64,000 bases of DNA, from assembly GCA_020284085.1 (NCBI GenBank), contig JACEVL010000826.1:186001-250000 (forward strand), given 5' to 3'. The notes under the pieces are model-generated. The model was not told the origin of the DNA. It did not search any database and was given only the letters and a program-made list of their open reading frames with translations. Origin of the DNA: Aporrectodea caliginosa (taxonomy: Eukaryota > Annelida > Clitellata > Crassiclitellata > Lumbricidae). Position 1 is the first letter of the stretch. Every line of letters begins with the position of its first letter. The position numbers and the translations under genes were made by a program. Of this stretch, positions 32,236 to 44,584 are shown one piece after another.

Positions 32236-34857
32236 AGGGTGGAGTGAAAAAACCGAAAATTAGAAATTCAAAAAGTAATAGCAACCAAAAGTTGCCTAAT
32301 GGTATGGGGTCAAAAAATGTAGAAAAGTTTTTAAAAATATTAATGTCTTCCGCCCCCACCAGAGGGCCAAAGTTACGAAAAATAGCATTTTTTCGAGAAA
32401 ATTGCAGGTTTCCTTGTAATATTTTTTAATTGAAAACTAATTAATTTTCATTCAATATACCGTTGGATAGACCTTTCAAAACTGAATAAAACGATATATT
32501 AATTTTCAGAATATGCCCATATTTGTAGAAGTTATTAACTTTTTACCATTTCCTCTGGTTCGCGACATGTCGTGAAGTCTGAAAACGGTTAAACGCTAAT
32601 AACTTTTTTATCCTTCGAGATATTTCAACCCATAGTATGTCATTCGATTCAGCTCTGAACCGCCTTTTTAACGGTATATTGTGATGCGGGATTGTTAACG
32701 GTACACATTTGTTTTACATTTTTTTACAGTTTTAGTATAGTATTTTTGCAATTTTTTATTGATTCTGTTGTCATTTCAGCTGAATGCACACTTTATCCGA
32801 TAAATTGAGCTCTAGGAACATTCCATTTTGATCGGGAATAATTGCGAAATGTCGAAGTATAAAAGCTACATTGCCTACTCCTTCTTAAACATTGTTTTCG
32901 AAGTTCGGACACAGTCAGGAACTAGGGCAGACAGTTATACGCCCATATGAGAAATGTGTTTCTGTTGAACTGGTCCACTACCTTGATTTTCACTCTCTAA
33001 TGTCTCCTCTTCAGTCTGGATTTAGGAAATTCCACTCGACGGAATCTCATATGGTAAGTCTTCTAGCAGATATATTTCATGATGTGGACCGTAGCCATAT
33101 CATTCTACTCTCCCTTTATGACATTAGTGCCGCTTTTTACACTGTTGATCATACCAACCTCTTAGACCGGTTGTCCATAGTTAGTCTGGGATGGTTGACT
33201 CTGCTCTTCTTTGGTTGCATTTGTTCCTCACGGTTCGCACTGTTTCCGTAAATTTCGGTCCTACCCGCTCTCTCTCTGAGTCCACGTCACTTATGGCTTA
33301 CCTCAGGGTTCTGTCTGTGTTCCCCTTCTATTTATTTTGTAAACCTCGGATCTAGCTAGGGCTGTTGGTCCACTCAATGTCCTCTTCCACCAATATGCTA
33401 ATGACACGTGATCTTGGATTAATTCTCGATCCTGTCCTCTCTCTATCACGATCTTAAGGTCTACTGTACTTCAGTTTATGCTCTCCATGGCCTTTGCTCC
33501 TTTGGTCTTCGGCCTGTGACCACTTGGCTGTCCCTGGAATGCGTACCTCTATGGCCCAGTCTAGGCGTCTCGCTTCTGTTGGCCCTCCAACTGGAACCGA
33601 CTGCCGCAGTCCCTTAGGGCTGACTTCCTTTCTGTTTCCTCTGACCAGTTCCTCAAGCGCCTGAAACCTCTCTTTCTGTCAGTGAAGATACTTCCTGGGT
33701 TGGGAGAGCCTCTGATTTTAAGTGGCGCTTAAGTAGAAACATGATGTACTGGGTCTTGTCTTGGTTTAGACAAAGACGATTAGCGGATAACCCTCGATCA
33801 AGAGCAGCTGAAACCTCTAGAACGCGTTCAACCATAGCAGCGGCTGCGGCAGCAGGGTCATGAAGGTAAAGAATGAATGGAACCAAAGATGAACAGTCAG
33901 CAATCCCGGACGACCTAGACAGCAGGTCTAAGTGGATGGTGTGATCAACAGTGTCAAAAGCGACACTAATGTCATAAAGGGAGAGTAGAATTACATGGCT
34001 ACGGTCCACATCATGAAATATATCTGCTAGAAGACTTACCATATGAGATTCCGTCGAGTGGAATTTCCTAAATCCAGACTGAAGAGGAGACATTAGAGAG
34101 TGAAAATCAAGGTAGTGGACCAGTTCAACAGAAACACATTTCTCATATGGGCGTATAACTGTCTGCCCTAGTTCCTGACTGTGTCCGAACTTCGAAAACA
34201 ATGTTTAAGAAGGAGTAGGCAATGTAGCTTTTATACTTCGACATTTCGCAATTATTCCCGATCAAAATGGAATGTTCCTAGAGCTCAATTTATCGGATAA
34301 AGTGTGCATTCAGCTGAAATGACAACAGAATCAATAAAAAATTGCAAAAATACTATACTAAAACTGTAAAAAAATGTAAAACAAATGTGTACCGTTAACA
34401 ATCCCGCATCACAATATACCGTTAGAAAGGCGGTTCAGAGCTGAATCGAATGACATACTATGGGTTGAATTATCTCGAAGGATAAAAAGTTATTAGTGTT
34501 TAACCATTTTCAGACTTAGCGACATGTCGCGAACCAGAGGAAATGGTAAAAAGTTAATAACTTCTACAAATATGGGTATATTCTGAAAGTTAATATATCG
34601 TTTTATTCAGTTTTGAAAGCTCTATTCAATGGTATATTGACTGAAAATTAATTAGTTTTCAATTTAAAAATATTACAAGGAAACCTGCAATTTTCTCGAA
34701 AAATGCTAATTTTCGTAACTTTGGCCCTCTGGTGGGGGCGGAAGACATTAATATTTGTGAAAACTTTTTTCTACATTTTTTGACCCCATACCATTAGGCA
34801 ACTTTTGGTTGCTATTACTTTTTGAATTTCTAATTTTCGGTTTTTTCACTCCACCCT
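32236..34857. mobile_element. Fold-back element carrying LINE reverse-transcriptase fragments, copy 2 (complete)
   Basis: Arms of about 900 bp (32236-33130 and 33960-34857) are inverted copies, beginning AGGGTGGAGTGAAAAAACCG. The 7-bp direct repeat AACTATT flanks it (32229-32235 and, three bases beyond the right arm, 34861-34867). Each arm holds a piece of the same CR1-like reverse transcriptase. The plus-strand frame is 32892-33251 and the minus-strand frame 34201-33653. Both contain LQSGFRKFHSTESHMVSLLA and an LLSLYDIS box (an altered L-L-D-x-S). The minus piece goes on to GLSANRLCLNQDKTQYIMF, the region after the active site. The polymerase itself is broken in both arms. It lies in the intron between the CARD exons. 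Confidence 0.85.
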
Positions 34858-35284
34858 ACAAACTATTGCTCCATACGAAGACGTCTACATCTACTTCTCA
34901 AAACTATCGTGCTACACGTAGGTCTAATAGTGGGCTTGCCTAGCGGTGACAGATGAGAAAAGTATTTTAGGCATAAGTGTTTTCAGCAACTAGACCAAGT
35001 TATTTATGATTCATTTCACAATCGGACCTTGACTTAACGCCTATAAGAATAACTTATAACCATAAATTTTATTGTTTCCAGCAGAAGCAAAAGCATACAA
35101 TCATCATAATTACAGTATGATAGCAGGAAAACAACGGGGTATAGAGAACCCTAAAGGGAACAAGTCCCGACTAGTAGGGTCACCCTTACATCATTGTAGT
35201 ACTCGAGTGGCAGACCGAATAATTTGTTAATTCTGCTGATTTTTTAATCCTTAACAAATCCTAACTAGTTAACTAGCACGCACA

Positions 35285-35880
35285 ATATTATTAGAACATA
35301 CCATTGGCAATCAAATAGGCACGCAGTCTACGTTTAAATAGGTGAAAACTAGTTAGGTACCGTATGTCGTTGGGGATACTATTCCAGATTTTAGGGCCGG
35401 CACTTTTAATTGAGAACCTACGGGTATTAGTGCGGGAGTATATGGGTCTATAATTGGCTGAAGAACGTACAGGATAGGGATTGGATTGAGACGTAGTTTT
35501 GAAGTAGTTGTTAAATGATGAAGGCAGTTGATTATTTGTATATTTGTGCATAAATTCACTGATTTGCTGAAAGGTTATTTGCTCAAGTTTTAAGATGTGT
35601 GTGTCTCGGAATGCTAGGTCCGTAGGAAGATGAGTAGAAGAGTGCCGAGCTTGGTTAACAATAATGCGGAGAGCTCTGTTTTGGAGGACAATTAATCTTT
35701 TTAATCTTGCTGGGTAATTAGAAGCCCATATCATATTACAATAACTAAAATATGGATGGATAATCGAATAGTATAAGCTTATTCGTATATGAGTGGGAAG
35801 TAAGTAGGCAACTCTGGATAGTATACCTATACTTTTAGCAATTTTTATGTTTCAGTAGACATGTCCTCTTCTTAGGCTGT
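35285..35880 (-). mobile_element. LINE ORF2 C-terminal remnant
   Basis: The minus frame reads YYSIIHPYFSYCNMIWASNY, RLKRLIVLQNRALRIIV, then SAGPKIWNSIPNDIRYL and FKRRLRAYLIANGMF before the stop. This is a well-preserved C-terminus of a Jockey/CR1-like LINE, 5'-truncated. It lies in the intron between the CARD exons. Confidence 0.85.
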
Positions 35881-36167
35881 TTCTATCCTGGTCTCATTGC
35901 ACTCATCGATTCGAAATGAATAGATTTGTGGAAAGATTTTGATGCTATTGATGTCTTGTGTAATATTTTAAAAACTAAATAATTAGCCAGTTTCACTGCA
36001 ACAACCTTTTACAATTGAATAAATTAATAGTTCCATTGTGACATAATCTCATAAAACTCATACACTCATCACAGCCCGCTTAGAATACTGATGCTCACTG
36101 TATGTTGGCCTCCCAATTGGGCGGTTAATATACGTAGCTCTTGTCTTTATAATTATCAAAAAGGGAA

Positions 36168-36214
36168 ATGTTCAGTAAGAGACTAAGAAAGTTTCTTAGC
36201 CCCTTACTGAACAT
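36168..36214. repeat. Snap-back hairpin, 23-bp stem
   Basis: ATGTTCAGTAAGAGACTAAG... pairs with CTTAGCCCCTTACTGAACAT with two mismatches and almost no loop. It sits about 100 bp downstream of the first CARD exon donor. Confidence 0.9.
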
Positions 36215-36312
36215 CATCAATTCTGACATAAAGAATATATAAGTTTTCGAACACTATACATTATACAATAATACTTCTGTTAGTTTAAAAAACTGATAAT
36301 TTTTATAGTTAC

Positions 36313-36636
36313 CTTCCGTCCCGTCAATTAGGTTGGCCACGTGGTCCTGTTTGTCTTCCCTTAGCTTCTGTAGAACCATGTCAATCGTCTGTGGTGATCT
36401 TGTTTCCAGCCAGTCAATGAAACGCTCGTTGATGCCATACTTTTTCTCCGAGGTAATGCGTTGTTTTGTGTATTCGTCGAGAATCTCATGACCAGAAAGT
36501 TCTGTGAGAAGAACGTGATTAACGTCCAAGGCATCAAGAAGAACATCTCTGTTATCAGCAATGCCGCGTATTCTTGGATCCCTCGTCTGGCCCTCAGATT
36601 CCATCGGAAGTAGTTTGTAAACTGAGCTGCACAAGC
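36313..36636 (-). CDS. CARD gene, first CARD exon
   Basis: Acceptor attgttag|GC at 36636 and donor GGAAG|GTAACT at 36313, both phase 1. An in-frame ATG at 36604 could be the start (MESEGQTRDPRIRGIADNRD), or an upstream exon may exist. The exon encodes one CARD: IADNRDVLLDALDVNHVLLT, GHEILDEYTKQRITSEKKYG, ERFIDWLETRSPQTIDMVLQ and LREDKQDHVANLIDG. It splices in phase to the second CARD exon (DGTEGERPLSARVK), giving a tandem-CARD protein. The intron between the two, about 5 kb, contains a MITE, the complete fold-back element and a LINE end. Confidence 0.75.
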
Positions 36637-39600
36637 CTAACAATTAATGTAATTATGTAAATAACATTAAGCCGTAATGTATTATTTTGTGCGCTATATA
36701 TATCATGACGTGGTCTTTAGAGAAGATTTCAAAAGTCTACTAGGGTCCAAGCTTATTCTTTCAATTTTAATAGAATATTTTGCAACCCATTAAGCCACAG
36801 CTAACAAACGTGGCCCCGTTTGAGATCTTATCAGAATGAGCTCACAATACACTCAGTTTTAAAATGTAAATGTAAGCTTTTTATATATAGTGACCGTATG
36901 GCCTCGGCCCTGCTCATTTTTCAATAAATTGATCGGGTGAGATCCTTCACCATTGCTGCCCGTTTTAATGGGCGCCACGCCCTTAAAGTCCTCGTGTACG
37001 GACCGTGCTATAGCCCGGTATTGAAATAGGCCTATCTGAAATAAGCCACCATCAGGAGGCGATCCGGGCTGCACGCACAGAGACGCATGGCAATGTCAAC
37101 AAGTGAATTCGCTTTTCCTATAGAAATGGTTACTAAACCTCGACGCTTGTGTAGTTGTGCTCAAGAAATATGCTGCTCTCACATGCAGTGGCGTAAATCA
37201 TGGGGGGACAGGGGGGACTGTCTCCCCAAAGTTTTTACTTAAGCCCTTCTGTCCCCTTCAAAACTCCGGCCGCTTAGGTACTCTGTCCCCCCCCCCAAAG
37301 ATATGTATAGAATTTCGCTTCTGCTCACATACACGACTTTACTTCGCTACTCTCAGCCTGTGTCAGTATTTTAATTGACCTGGCTTCCTCATGCCGCTGT
37401 TAAACCGTTAAGACCTATCGGTCTATCATAGACCACGAGTGCAGATTAAGTGATCATGTTTGTAGGCTACATGTTATTTGGTATCCTTACATAATTATAG
37501 CCTAATCGATTCATAATCTAAACTTTAAAATTCGTTAAGCTTTAAATTGAACAATTTCTATGAACGATTTGCTAGTTTTATGCATAAAAGTAGAATTTTG
37601 TTTTAATGAAATGTAGAATGCAAAATACCCTTACAGAACTTCTTGTTGCTTATCATACCACTTCTAAAATACAAGAATCAACGCTAGCACTTGTTTTATT
37701 TAGATTCCAAAATTTCAGAGTCTCAATCTTATAGGCCAAATTAATTTCAACTTCTTGCCGATTTTTAAAATTTAGCTATTGATTCTTATGCCTGTTGCCA
37801 TTACTCGTGTTTTGAGATGTTGAAAGCAATTTTGCTTAAATAAACATTTACGATATTAGAGTTTAGATCAAATTTATTTTATGCTGGACTTAAAATTTAT
37901 TACAATTTTGTAAATACATTCTAATTGGCCAAGAGTTGTTGCCTTTTTACATGACAAGGGAACATTAGGCCTACGGTAGCCTACTATATTGCACTCCCGT
38001 AAAATATCTTGTTAAACTTACAAGACCGGTCACTGTTGTAAACAATGGCGCTACTCAAATTAGGACAAAAATCCACAACTTTTAAAACAATGAATGTTGC
38101 AGACGTTGAGGTGAGTTGAGATAGAATCTGTTGACTGATGTCAGTGAGGTGGGTGCATTTTAAAGTCAACGCGCCTCTACTGAACTTCACGGGGAGTCGC
38201 CAAAGCGGTGTGAATTAAACCAAATTCAATGGGCATATCTTTCACTCGCGGATTAGGGTTGACTTTGGACCGAGGTGCAACCCCAACCCAAGGCAAATCT
38301 AGCTGTACCAAAAACTTCAACATAATTATGGCGCAGTAAATGTAAATGTAAATATAGACCTACACGTTTTCTATAGTTACCGATCCTATTCATTTATCAG
38401 TAGGGGGATCAATAGGGTCTGATCCTTCATGATTCAACTCATTGTATCTGGCCTCTGAATGTTATTGTCCTGAAAGTGAATGCAGCGCCATTAGAAAATT
38501 TTCTAACACCAGCCTTGAACTTGACATTGAGCTAGGCTATATTCCCAGAGTGATGAACGACCAGTGGTTAGTTTAGCACGGGAGTAGGCTAATATCCATA
38601 TTAGGCGACAATCGATCCAGGTTATTCGTTCAGGTGTAACTTCCCAGAATCGTTCATGATTCAGTAAACGCGGCTTTATATTATTTTGGGGAATTAGACC
38701 AACGCTGCTGCTATCGGTCTGAAGAGCAGAATGAACTTCTGCAACATTCAATCGGGTGCTTTCCAGAAAACAAATTGACAGCAAAGCAATAAGTAACCAA
38801 TTATAGTCTCTTACCAGAATTACATTCCTCCGTAATTACGCATTCGAAAATGACACGTATGCCGAATCTTATTTAGGCCTATTACTAGACTATTAGGCCT
38901 AAGGGACCAAGAGAAACCACAGGAAATCCCATTTTCCTAAATCTGCAAAAATATCGAAGAAAAACCAAGCATCATGCATACCTATAAAAAGAAACAAGCT
39001 CGAACTATTTGTAAATTTACTCGGAATAATAATAAACATTACACCGGTGTTCGTATAAGAAATCTAAAGAGGATATGCGATTAATTTATTTTATCAGGTA
39101 CCACATAGACAACCATTTAGTCTATAGGCCTACGTAAATCACAATAGATAATTATCTAGTGGGCACTATATAACATTAGATAAATATAAAAATAAATGTT
39201 TGTCCCCTTTTGACTTCCCTACGTTGGCTATGCAAAGTGCTAGTGTTTAAGTTTCACTATGATAGGCCCATGTATATCCGGTAGCCAAATAACTGCAACA
39301 TGTAGCCTAATGTTCGCCTAGTAAATTCTTATAATAGCTCAAACGTTGTACAAAGGCATGTTCCAAACATGTGTAGGCTACGTCCTCTGGAATCTGATGG
39401 TTATCTAAAGTTCTAAACTAATTAAATGACCCACAGTTTGAAACGAATTATCTGGCCAACCTGGAGGCCAATGCCAGAAATTATGCACCAAGTAACATGA
39501 TCCGAATTTGATAGCCTACTATGCATAATAAATATACCACTTAGGCCTATACATAGTTAGTAGATAACCTTTATTTAATCATCTAGGCTATAACGATGGT

Positions 39601-39785
39601 TACACGGGTGCCATAACGGTTGAGGACTTATCGTTTTATTGTTTAAGTCATTATACTAATAATTAATTGAAACGCTATGATTACAAGCTCACTTTGCAAT
39701 CAATGGTGTGTTACATGCACTCAATATAAGTTACACCATAGTGCATAATTATTGGGGCTATTATCATTTCTTGTAATATCTTGTT
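36637..39785. other. No gene recognised
   Basis: At 37190 CAGTGGCGTAAATCATGGGG resembles a hAT end, without a visible partner. A frame at 38784-38503 (minus) starts with a signal-like stretch, WLLIALLSICFLE, but shows no domain. TAGGCCTA occurs at least six times. Confidence 0.5.
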
Positions 39786-40562
39786 TTAGACGTTCTGTTT
39801 TGAGCTCTTATTGCTTGGATTTGCCGGATTGGGAGGAAGCCACGAGGAGTCGACTCCGAACCTGACTTTCTTCTTTTTCTTCTGGATGTCTAGAATCTCC
39901 AGTGACTTCCACTGGGTCAACAGGGCCTGTACCGTTCCCTCCGACGGCAATTCCTCATGTTCAACCTGTTTCTCCACGATCTGTTTAACTGTAGCAGCTC
40001 CAAGACTCCGTTTGATAGAGTCAACAGAAACACTGTAACCATTGACAATATCAGACTCCTTCTTAGAGCCGCCATCTACGGCGTCGATTTCTGCTTTGGA
40101 CAAACTTTTCTCTGGAGGATGTTGCGATTGTTGGCTAATGCTGCGTCGAGCGGCTTCTGATTTTGCTGCCTGTAATCGGTCGTCTATTGTCATTCCCTTT
40201 AAAGTGCTCGTCGAAGTCTCTCTGACCTTCCGTTCGTAGGTAAGATTTGATTTGCGGTCGAGGGAGGCACTCCGTTGCGTGTACTCGTCTGCCTTCAATT
40301 TCCGCGAGCTTCTGCCTTGCGCGATTCTCATATTGGCCGTTTCAAGTTCAAGTTGTCGAAATTTCGTGAGGAGGTCTTCCATCGATGGCTGACTGCAATC
40401 GACCATATCTTCGTCATGGACAGCCTTCTGAGAAACGGTGGGAGTGGCTTTGGCCTGGGGTTCATCAGGTGGTGGTGGCGTCTGATTTGATTGCTTGACG
40501 TCTTTTCGAATAGATTCGGGTTCAAAGATAGATCTCAAGGATTTTATGTCAGCCAGATAATC
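39786..40562 (-). CDS. Unknown protein, terminal exon
   Basis: Acceptor acgttttgcag|GA at 40562, phase 0, with the stop codon at 39788-39786. It encodes 258 mostly polar residues. Visible parts are DYLADIKSLRSIFEP, a Pro-rich linker (QTPPPPDEPQAK), a short coiled coil (MEDLLTKFRQLELETANMRI), a basic Ser-rich middle, and a conserved-looking end (TVQALLTQWKSLEILDIQKK then VRFGVDSSWLPP). I do not recognise the family. The composition suggests an intracellular, partly disordered scaffold or cytoskeletal protein. With 43022-43114 it makes 289 residues. Confidence 0.55.
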   Translation of the reverse strand, partial: DYLADIKSLRSIFEPESIRKDVKQSNQTPPPPDEPQAKATPTVSQKAVHDEDMVDCSQPSMEDLLTKFRQLELETANMRIAQGRSSRKLKADEYTQRSASLDRKSNLTYERKVRETSTSTLKGMTIDDRLQAAKSEAARRSISQQSQHPPEKSLSKAEIDAVDGGSKKESDIVNGYSVSVDSIKRSLGAATVKQIVEKQVEHEELPSEGTVQALLTQWKSLEILDIQKKKKKVRFGVDSSWLPPNPANPSNKSSKQNV

Positions 40563-40765
40563 CTGCAAAACGTTTTCAGAAATATCAAATTCAGATCTAA
40601 TAATTTAATCGTTGTTAATTATGTAACTATTAATAGGCATGCAAAGGTGGGACCAAAATATACAATAAATTCCGTTTAAAAGGTCACATAATTTTCCTTA
40701 TAACAGATGCATCATGCAAATAAGCATCTCTAACAAATTACAATTGTGTGCTGCGTCTGTCTTCA

Positions 40766-41716
40766 TTAACCCCTTTACCGTGGAATAAATATTTTAAATT
40801 CTTTCAACACATGTGTAATTATTTTTAGGTATGTTTGTATATGTATATAGTATAATTATGTTTGTATAATATATATATATGTACATATGTATAATATATA
40901 TATATGCATATAAGTATATATATATATGATATATATATGTGTGTGTGTGTGAATATGTATATATACATGTATATATATGTATATACATATGTATATATAT
41001 ATATGCATATATATGTATATACATATATGTATCAATATGTATATATGTATGCATATACTATATTATGTATATAGATTTATGTGTATATGTACATGTATAT
41101 ATATATATGTATATACGTATATATATATACGTATATGTATATATATATACGTAGCAGTGTATATATATATACGTATATGTATATATATATATGTAATATG
41201 TGCATATATGTATATGTAAATCTATATATATAAATTATATACGTATATATATTTGTGTGTGTATATGTATATATATGTATGTATGTGTATATAGATGTAT
41301 ATGTATATGTACATAAATATATATATATATATGCGTATATATATGTATGTCTATATATATATGCATATATACATATACATATATATATGTATATATATGT
41401 ATTCATGTAATATATATATATATATGTATGTATGTATTTATACATATATACATAATGTTTGCATATATACATATATTTATACATATATGCATACATAAAT
41501 ATATGTGCATATATATATATATACATACATATACATGCATATAGTATATGCATATGTACATTATATGTATATATTATATACATATAATGTACATAATTAT
41601 GCATATATATGTACATAAACATATATGTTTTTCCTTGGACGAGTTAACTCGGGGTTCACGCTGCACAATAATTACCGCTGGACGAGTTAACTCGGGGTTC
41701 ACGGTAAAGGAGTTAA
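40766..41716. mobile_element. piggyBac-like MITE expanded by a TATATG microsatellite
   Basis: The left end is TTAACCCCTTTACCGTG and the right end CACGGTAAAGGAGTTAA, inverted with one difference. TTAA occurs at both tips, as expected for piggyBac-type elements. The interior (40830-41620) is an imperfect (TATATG)n array, followed by two copies of GACGAGTTAACTCGGGGTTC (about 41638 and 41683). It lies in the single intron of the unknown two-exon gene. Confidence 0.75.
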
Positions 41717-43021
41717 CTGGCTATTGCAGTTAACACTTTCGAGGCTCTTGTCCACAACGGTTGACATATTAAGGTCTGACGTTGGGTGTCGACTAAAGTC
41801 GGCATCTAGGGACAAAGGGATGAAAAATTGCTAAACGTGGACAGAAGTAGACGGAAAAAATATAGTTTGGTTTTCTACAATAGACAGCAGCACTATTCAC
41901 GCGGTGACATGAGTGTGACCTATTGCAACAGAAGCCGGATATCCTGAGGGTAAAGCGTAGAGGCGACCAAGTTTTAGTGAATATGGGGACACTCAGGCAG
42001 GATGTAACAGAGTAACAGTCTATCGATTACCAAGCAGACCAACTTAACATTATTGTCCAGCCAGATTTAGGGTATGATATACAAGACAGTCCAGTCCCAT
42101 TTAATCTGTAGCAGCTCAGCTGGCTGAAAAACAGTGTGAGCACTGGACCACGTGTTGTAACTGTGACTTAATTATGCATGTGGCTGTTCGCATTGAACAT
42201 TATCGCATGGTTCTAAATCATCATGTATAGAGTGACATTCTGGTGCAAAGCACTGCATACATTGTTAAACATTCGCCACATGTACTTTTTAAATGATTAG
42301 AGAACAAGCAGTTTTGACATCTTTCAGGAAAAAGTATTAAGCCTACAGCGCATATTTAAACAAAATATATAGCCTCAAAAGTGTTAAACACCTGTGTCTA
42401 AGATGGAGTATGGTCTGTAGGGTCAGGTAAAAATATTGCTTATTTATGGCTTACTTCAGTCGACAATATTCTTAAGATGAATGACTCTGTGTTGAGAGAT
42501 CTTTCAGATCAAACAGCAACAAGACATGTCTTTACTCGTTAATATCGAGTGTGCGATGGTCTATTGGTTTGATGTGCTGAACTGTTCGTCGTAAGGTGGG
42601 GGGTTCAAATCGCAGAAATGGCCGAAACTTCGCTTCAAAATTTCGACTCAACTTTCGCGCCTAGCCAACTCGTTTATAATGAGTATACAGTGTTATACAC
42701 TGATCCTACACTGTTATTGAGATGACCAGGAGTAACAGAAAGAACTATCCTACCTCCTCATACACCGAGACCAGCAAAATGACTTTATACCATGCCTGCC
42801 TTGAGGGGCTAACTTAAGGAACTGCTCATCATTCTGTTCTTCTGCTCTAAAGCGAAATGAATTGTCATTTTCAAACGATTAAGCGGGATTCAAATCCAGA
42901 AGGTAAAGATTGACGAATCAGTGATTTGCCAATAAACATGCCACTCAGCAATTTAAGCAGAACACCTATGGAAATAAGTTATCTTAAAATAATATTTAAA
43001 AACATGGATGTGGGCTATTAC
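41717..43021. other. Intron sequence, nothing recognised
   Basis: No repeat or coding family seen between the MITE and the first exon of the unknown gene. Confidence 0.4.
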
Positions 43022-43114
43022 CGGTAGGTTTTCCTTTTCGAACGATCCTCCAGTTTTATTTTCTTTTTCTTTGGTTTTCTCCTGTCCATTCTTTACGTTT
43101 GAATTCATCATCAT
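43022..43114 (-). CDS. Unknown protein, first coding exon
   Basis: Three ATGs in a row (43114-43106), preceded in frame by TAG, fix the start region. It encodes 31 residues (MMMNSNVKNGQEKTKEKENK...SFEKENLP) and ends at donor TACCG|GTAATA in phase 0, which matches the terminal exon at 40562 (ENLP-DYLADIKSL). The evidence is only start context, splice site and phase. Confidence 0.45.
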
Positions 43115-44049
43115 CTACATCGCAAAAAGATCCAAATACAGTTAGCACTGGCACAATTAGACTAACTAACATAAAACGTACATAGAGCCCAAATAAAAGC
43201 AGAATTGGTCTAATGCATGTAGGTCACCCAATTAATAAGCTTTATGCCATAATTAGTCCAGTTATACCGGAATCCCGAAAGGGTCTCCCCAGTCAATCTA
43301 CTTCGGAACAGATTCTCGCCAGGATCTGTTTTAGAATAAATTCGCCCCTGGAGACTATATTCTAAATCTCCGGTGAGAACATATTTTGTCCTCCCTTTAA
43401 CTATATATCTCATATCGGGAAGACTTTATTCTTTGAGAAATGCAGTCACATTTGTTTTAAGGTTGCTGACAATTTTAAGCGGATGAATTATTTAGTCTAT
43501 ATAAAATTATTTAGCGATTTTAAACTAGATGTTACAATAATAACATGAGATGTGTGAAGGAAGAGAATTGAAAAGAAACAGACGACAGTATTTCAGTCCG
43601 GTGGAGACTCTGTTTGGGGGGAAGAGTAATATTTACTGATCATTAACAGCGGCAGCAATGGCATACATTTCCAGTTCAGTCACATAAGTCAATATCAAAG
43701 GATAAACCTTAATGAACACAGGGTTCCGTTAAACAGGTCATCCACTTTGTATTACACATATTTCACATTTCGATGGCATCATTGTACTAATTGTGATCAG
43801 TCCTTTATAAAAAAAAGCTAGTAAAGAAACAGAAAATGCCATAAAGGTATACAGAAACAAACAATAAAACTTGTACACATTGTCAATATTATACATTCAT
43901 AATTGTGGTCTGTTCATCCATGAAATATTTCTTTGGTTTCCATTTAAACTGTTACACAGTTGGTAAACGAGACTTTTTATCGTGACACCAGCAATGGTGC
44001 TCTTGAGTAAAAATACCGAAAATAAAATGATTTAATGACTCATTGAGAT

Positions 44050-44103
44050 GGAGTTTGAATTTTACTGGTTATTAAATTTAATGACCAGTAAAATTTAAAC
44101 TCC
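44050..44103. repeat. 54-bp near-perfect palindrome
   Basis: GGAGTTTGAATTTTACTGGT... reads almost the same on both strands: 25 of 27 positions pair and there is no loop. Nothing coding is near. Confidence 0.9.
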
Positions 44104-44584
44104 GTCTAAGAAACTTAATTCAAACTCAGACTGTCCAAATCCAGGGTAAAGGAGAAGCTTCTGCCGTGAGCTTGCAACCCACCTGGATAAAACCTCCACC
44201 AACAGAAACATCGCAACAAATTCATTTGTTAAATTGTATTTTGAGAGAATATGGATTGGCAGAAAGGTTGCACAATCTTTCGACGGATCGTGGATCACAA
44301 GCCCCTAGATGAGGAGCTTCGACGACAGTCGGTCGTTGGAAGTACATGTAGGGGTTCGGAGACAACAGATTCTTTCAACTAAGTTGATGTCGGTACGCGG
44401 AATGTTACTGGAACTTGAAGGTTCCCGTAGGTGTTGATAGAGATGAGGATATGCATACTGTATCTGTTATATAGGCTGCAGATTCTCGAGATAAGTGAGA
44501 TTAGATGGACCATGGGGGTGGAAATGGGGTGGTAAGCGTCTCTAAAAACCTCTACCACCCAAATGCCCACCACGCCACCTTCAC

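Noticed and set aside
37185..37300. hAT-type element starting CAGTGGCGTAAATC
   Set aside because: Only one end is visible; no inverted partner or target duplication was found. The same applies to CAGTGGCAGCGC at 14555.
38503..38784. Minus frame with a signal-like start (WLLIALLSICFLE)
   Set aside because: No ATG, no recognisable domain and no convincing phase-1 exon boundaries.
40794..41622. Tyr/Ile/Met-rich frames on both strands
   Set aside because: Imperfect TATATG microsatellite inside a MITE, with no coding bias.
43210..43413. Minus frame of 67 codons
   Set aside because: No family signature and no splice or start support; it may be old transposon debris.
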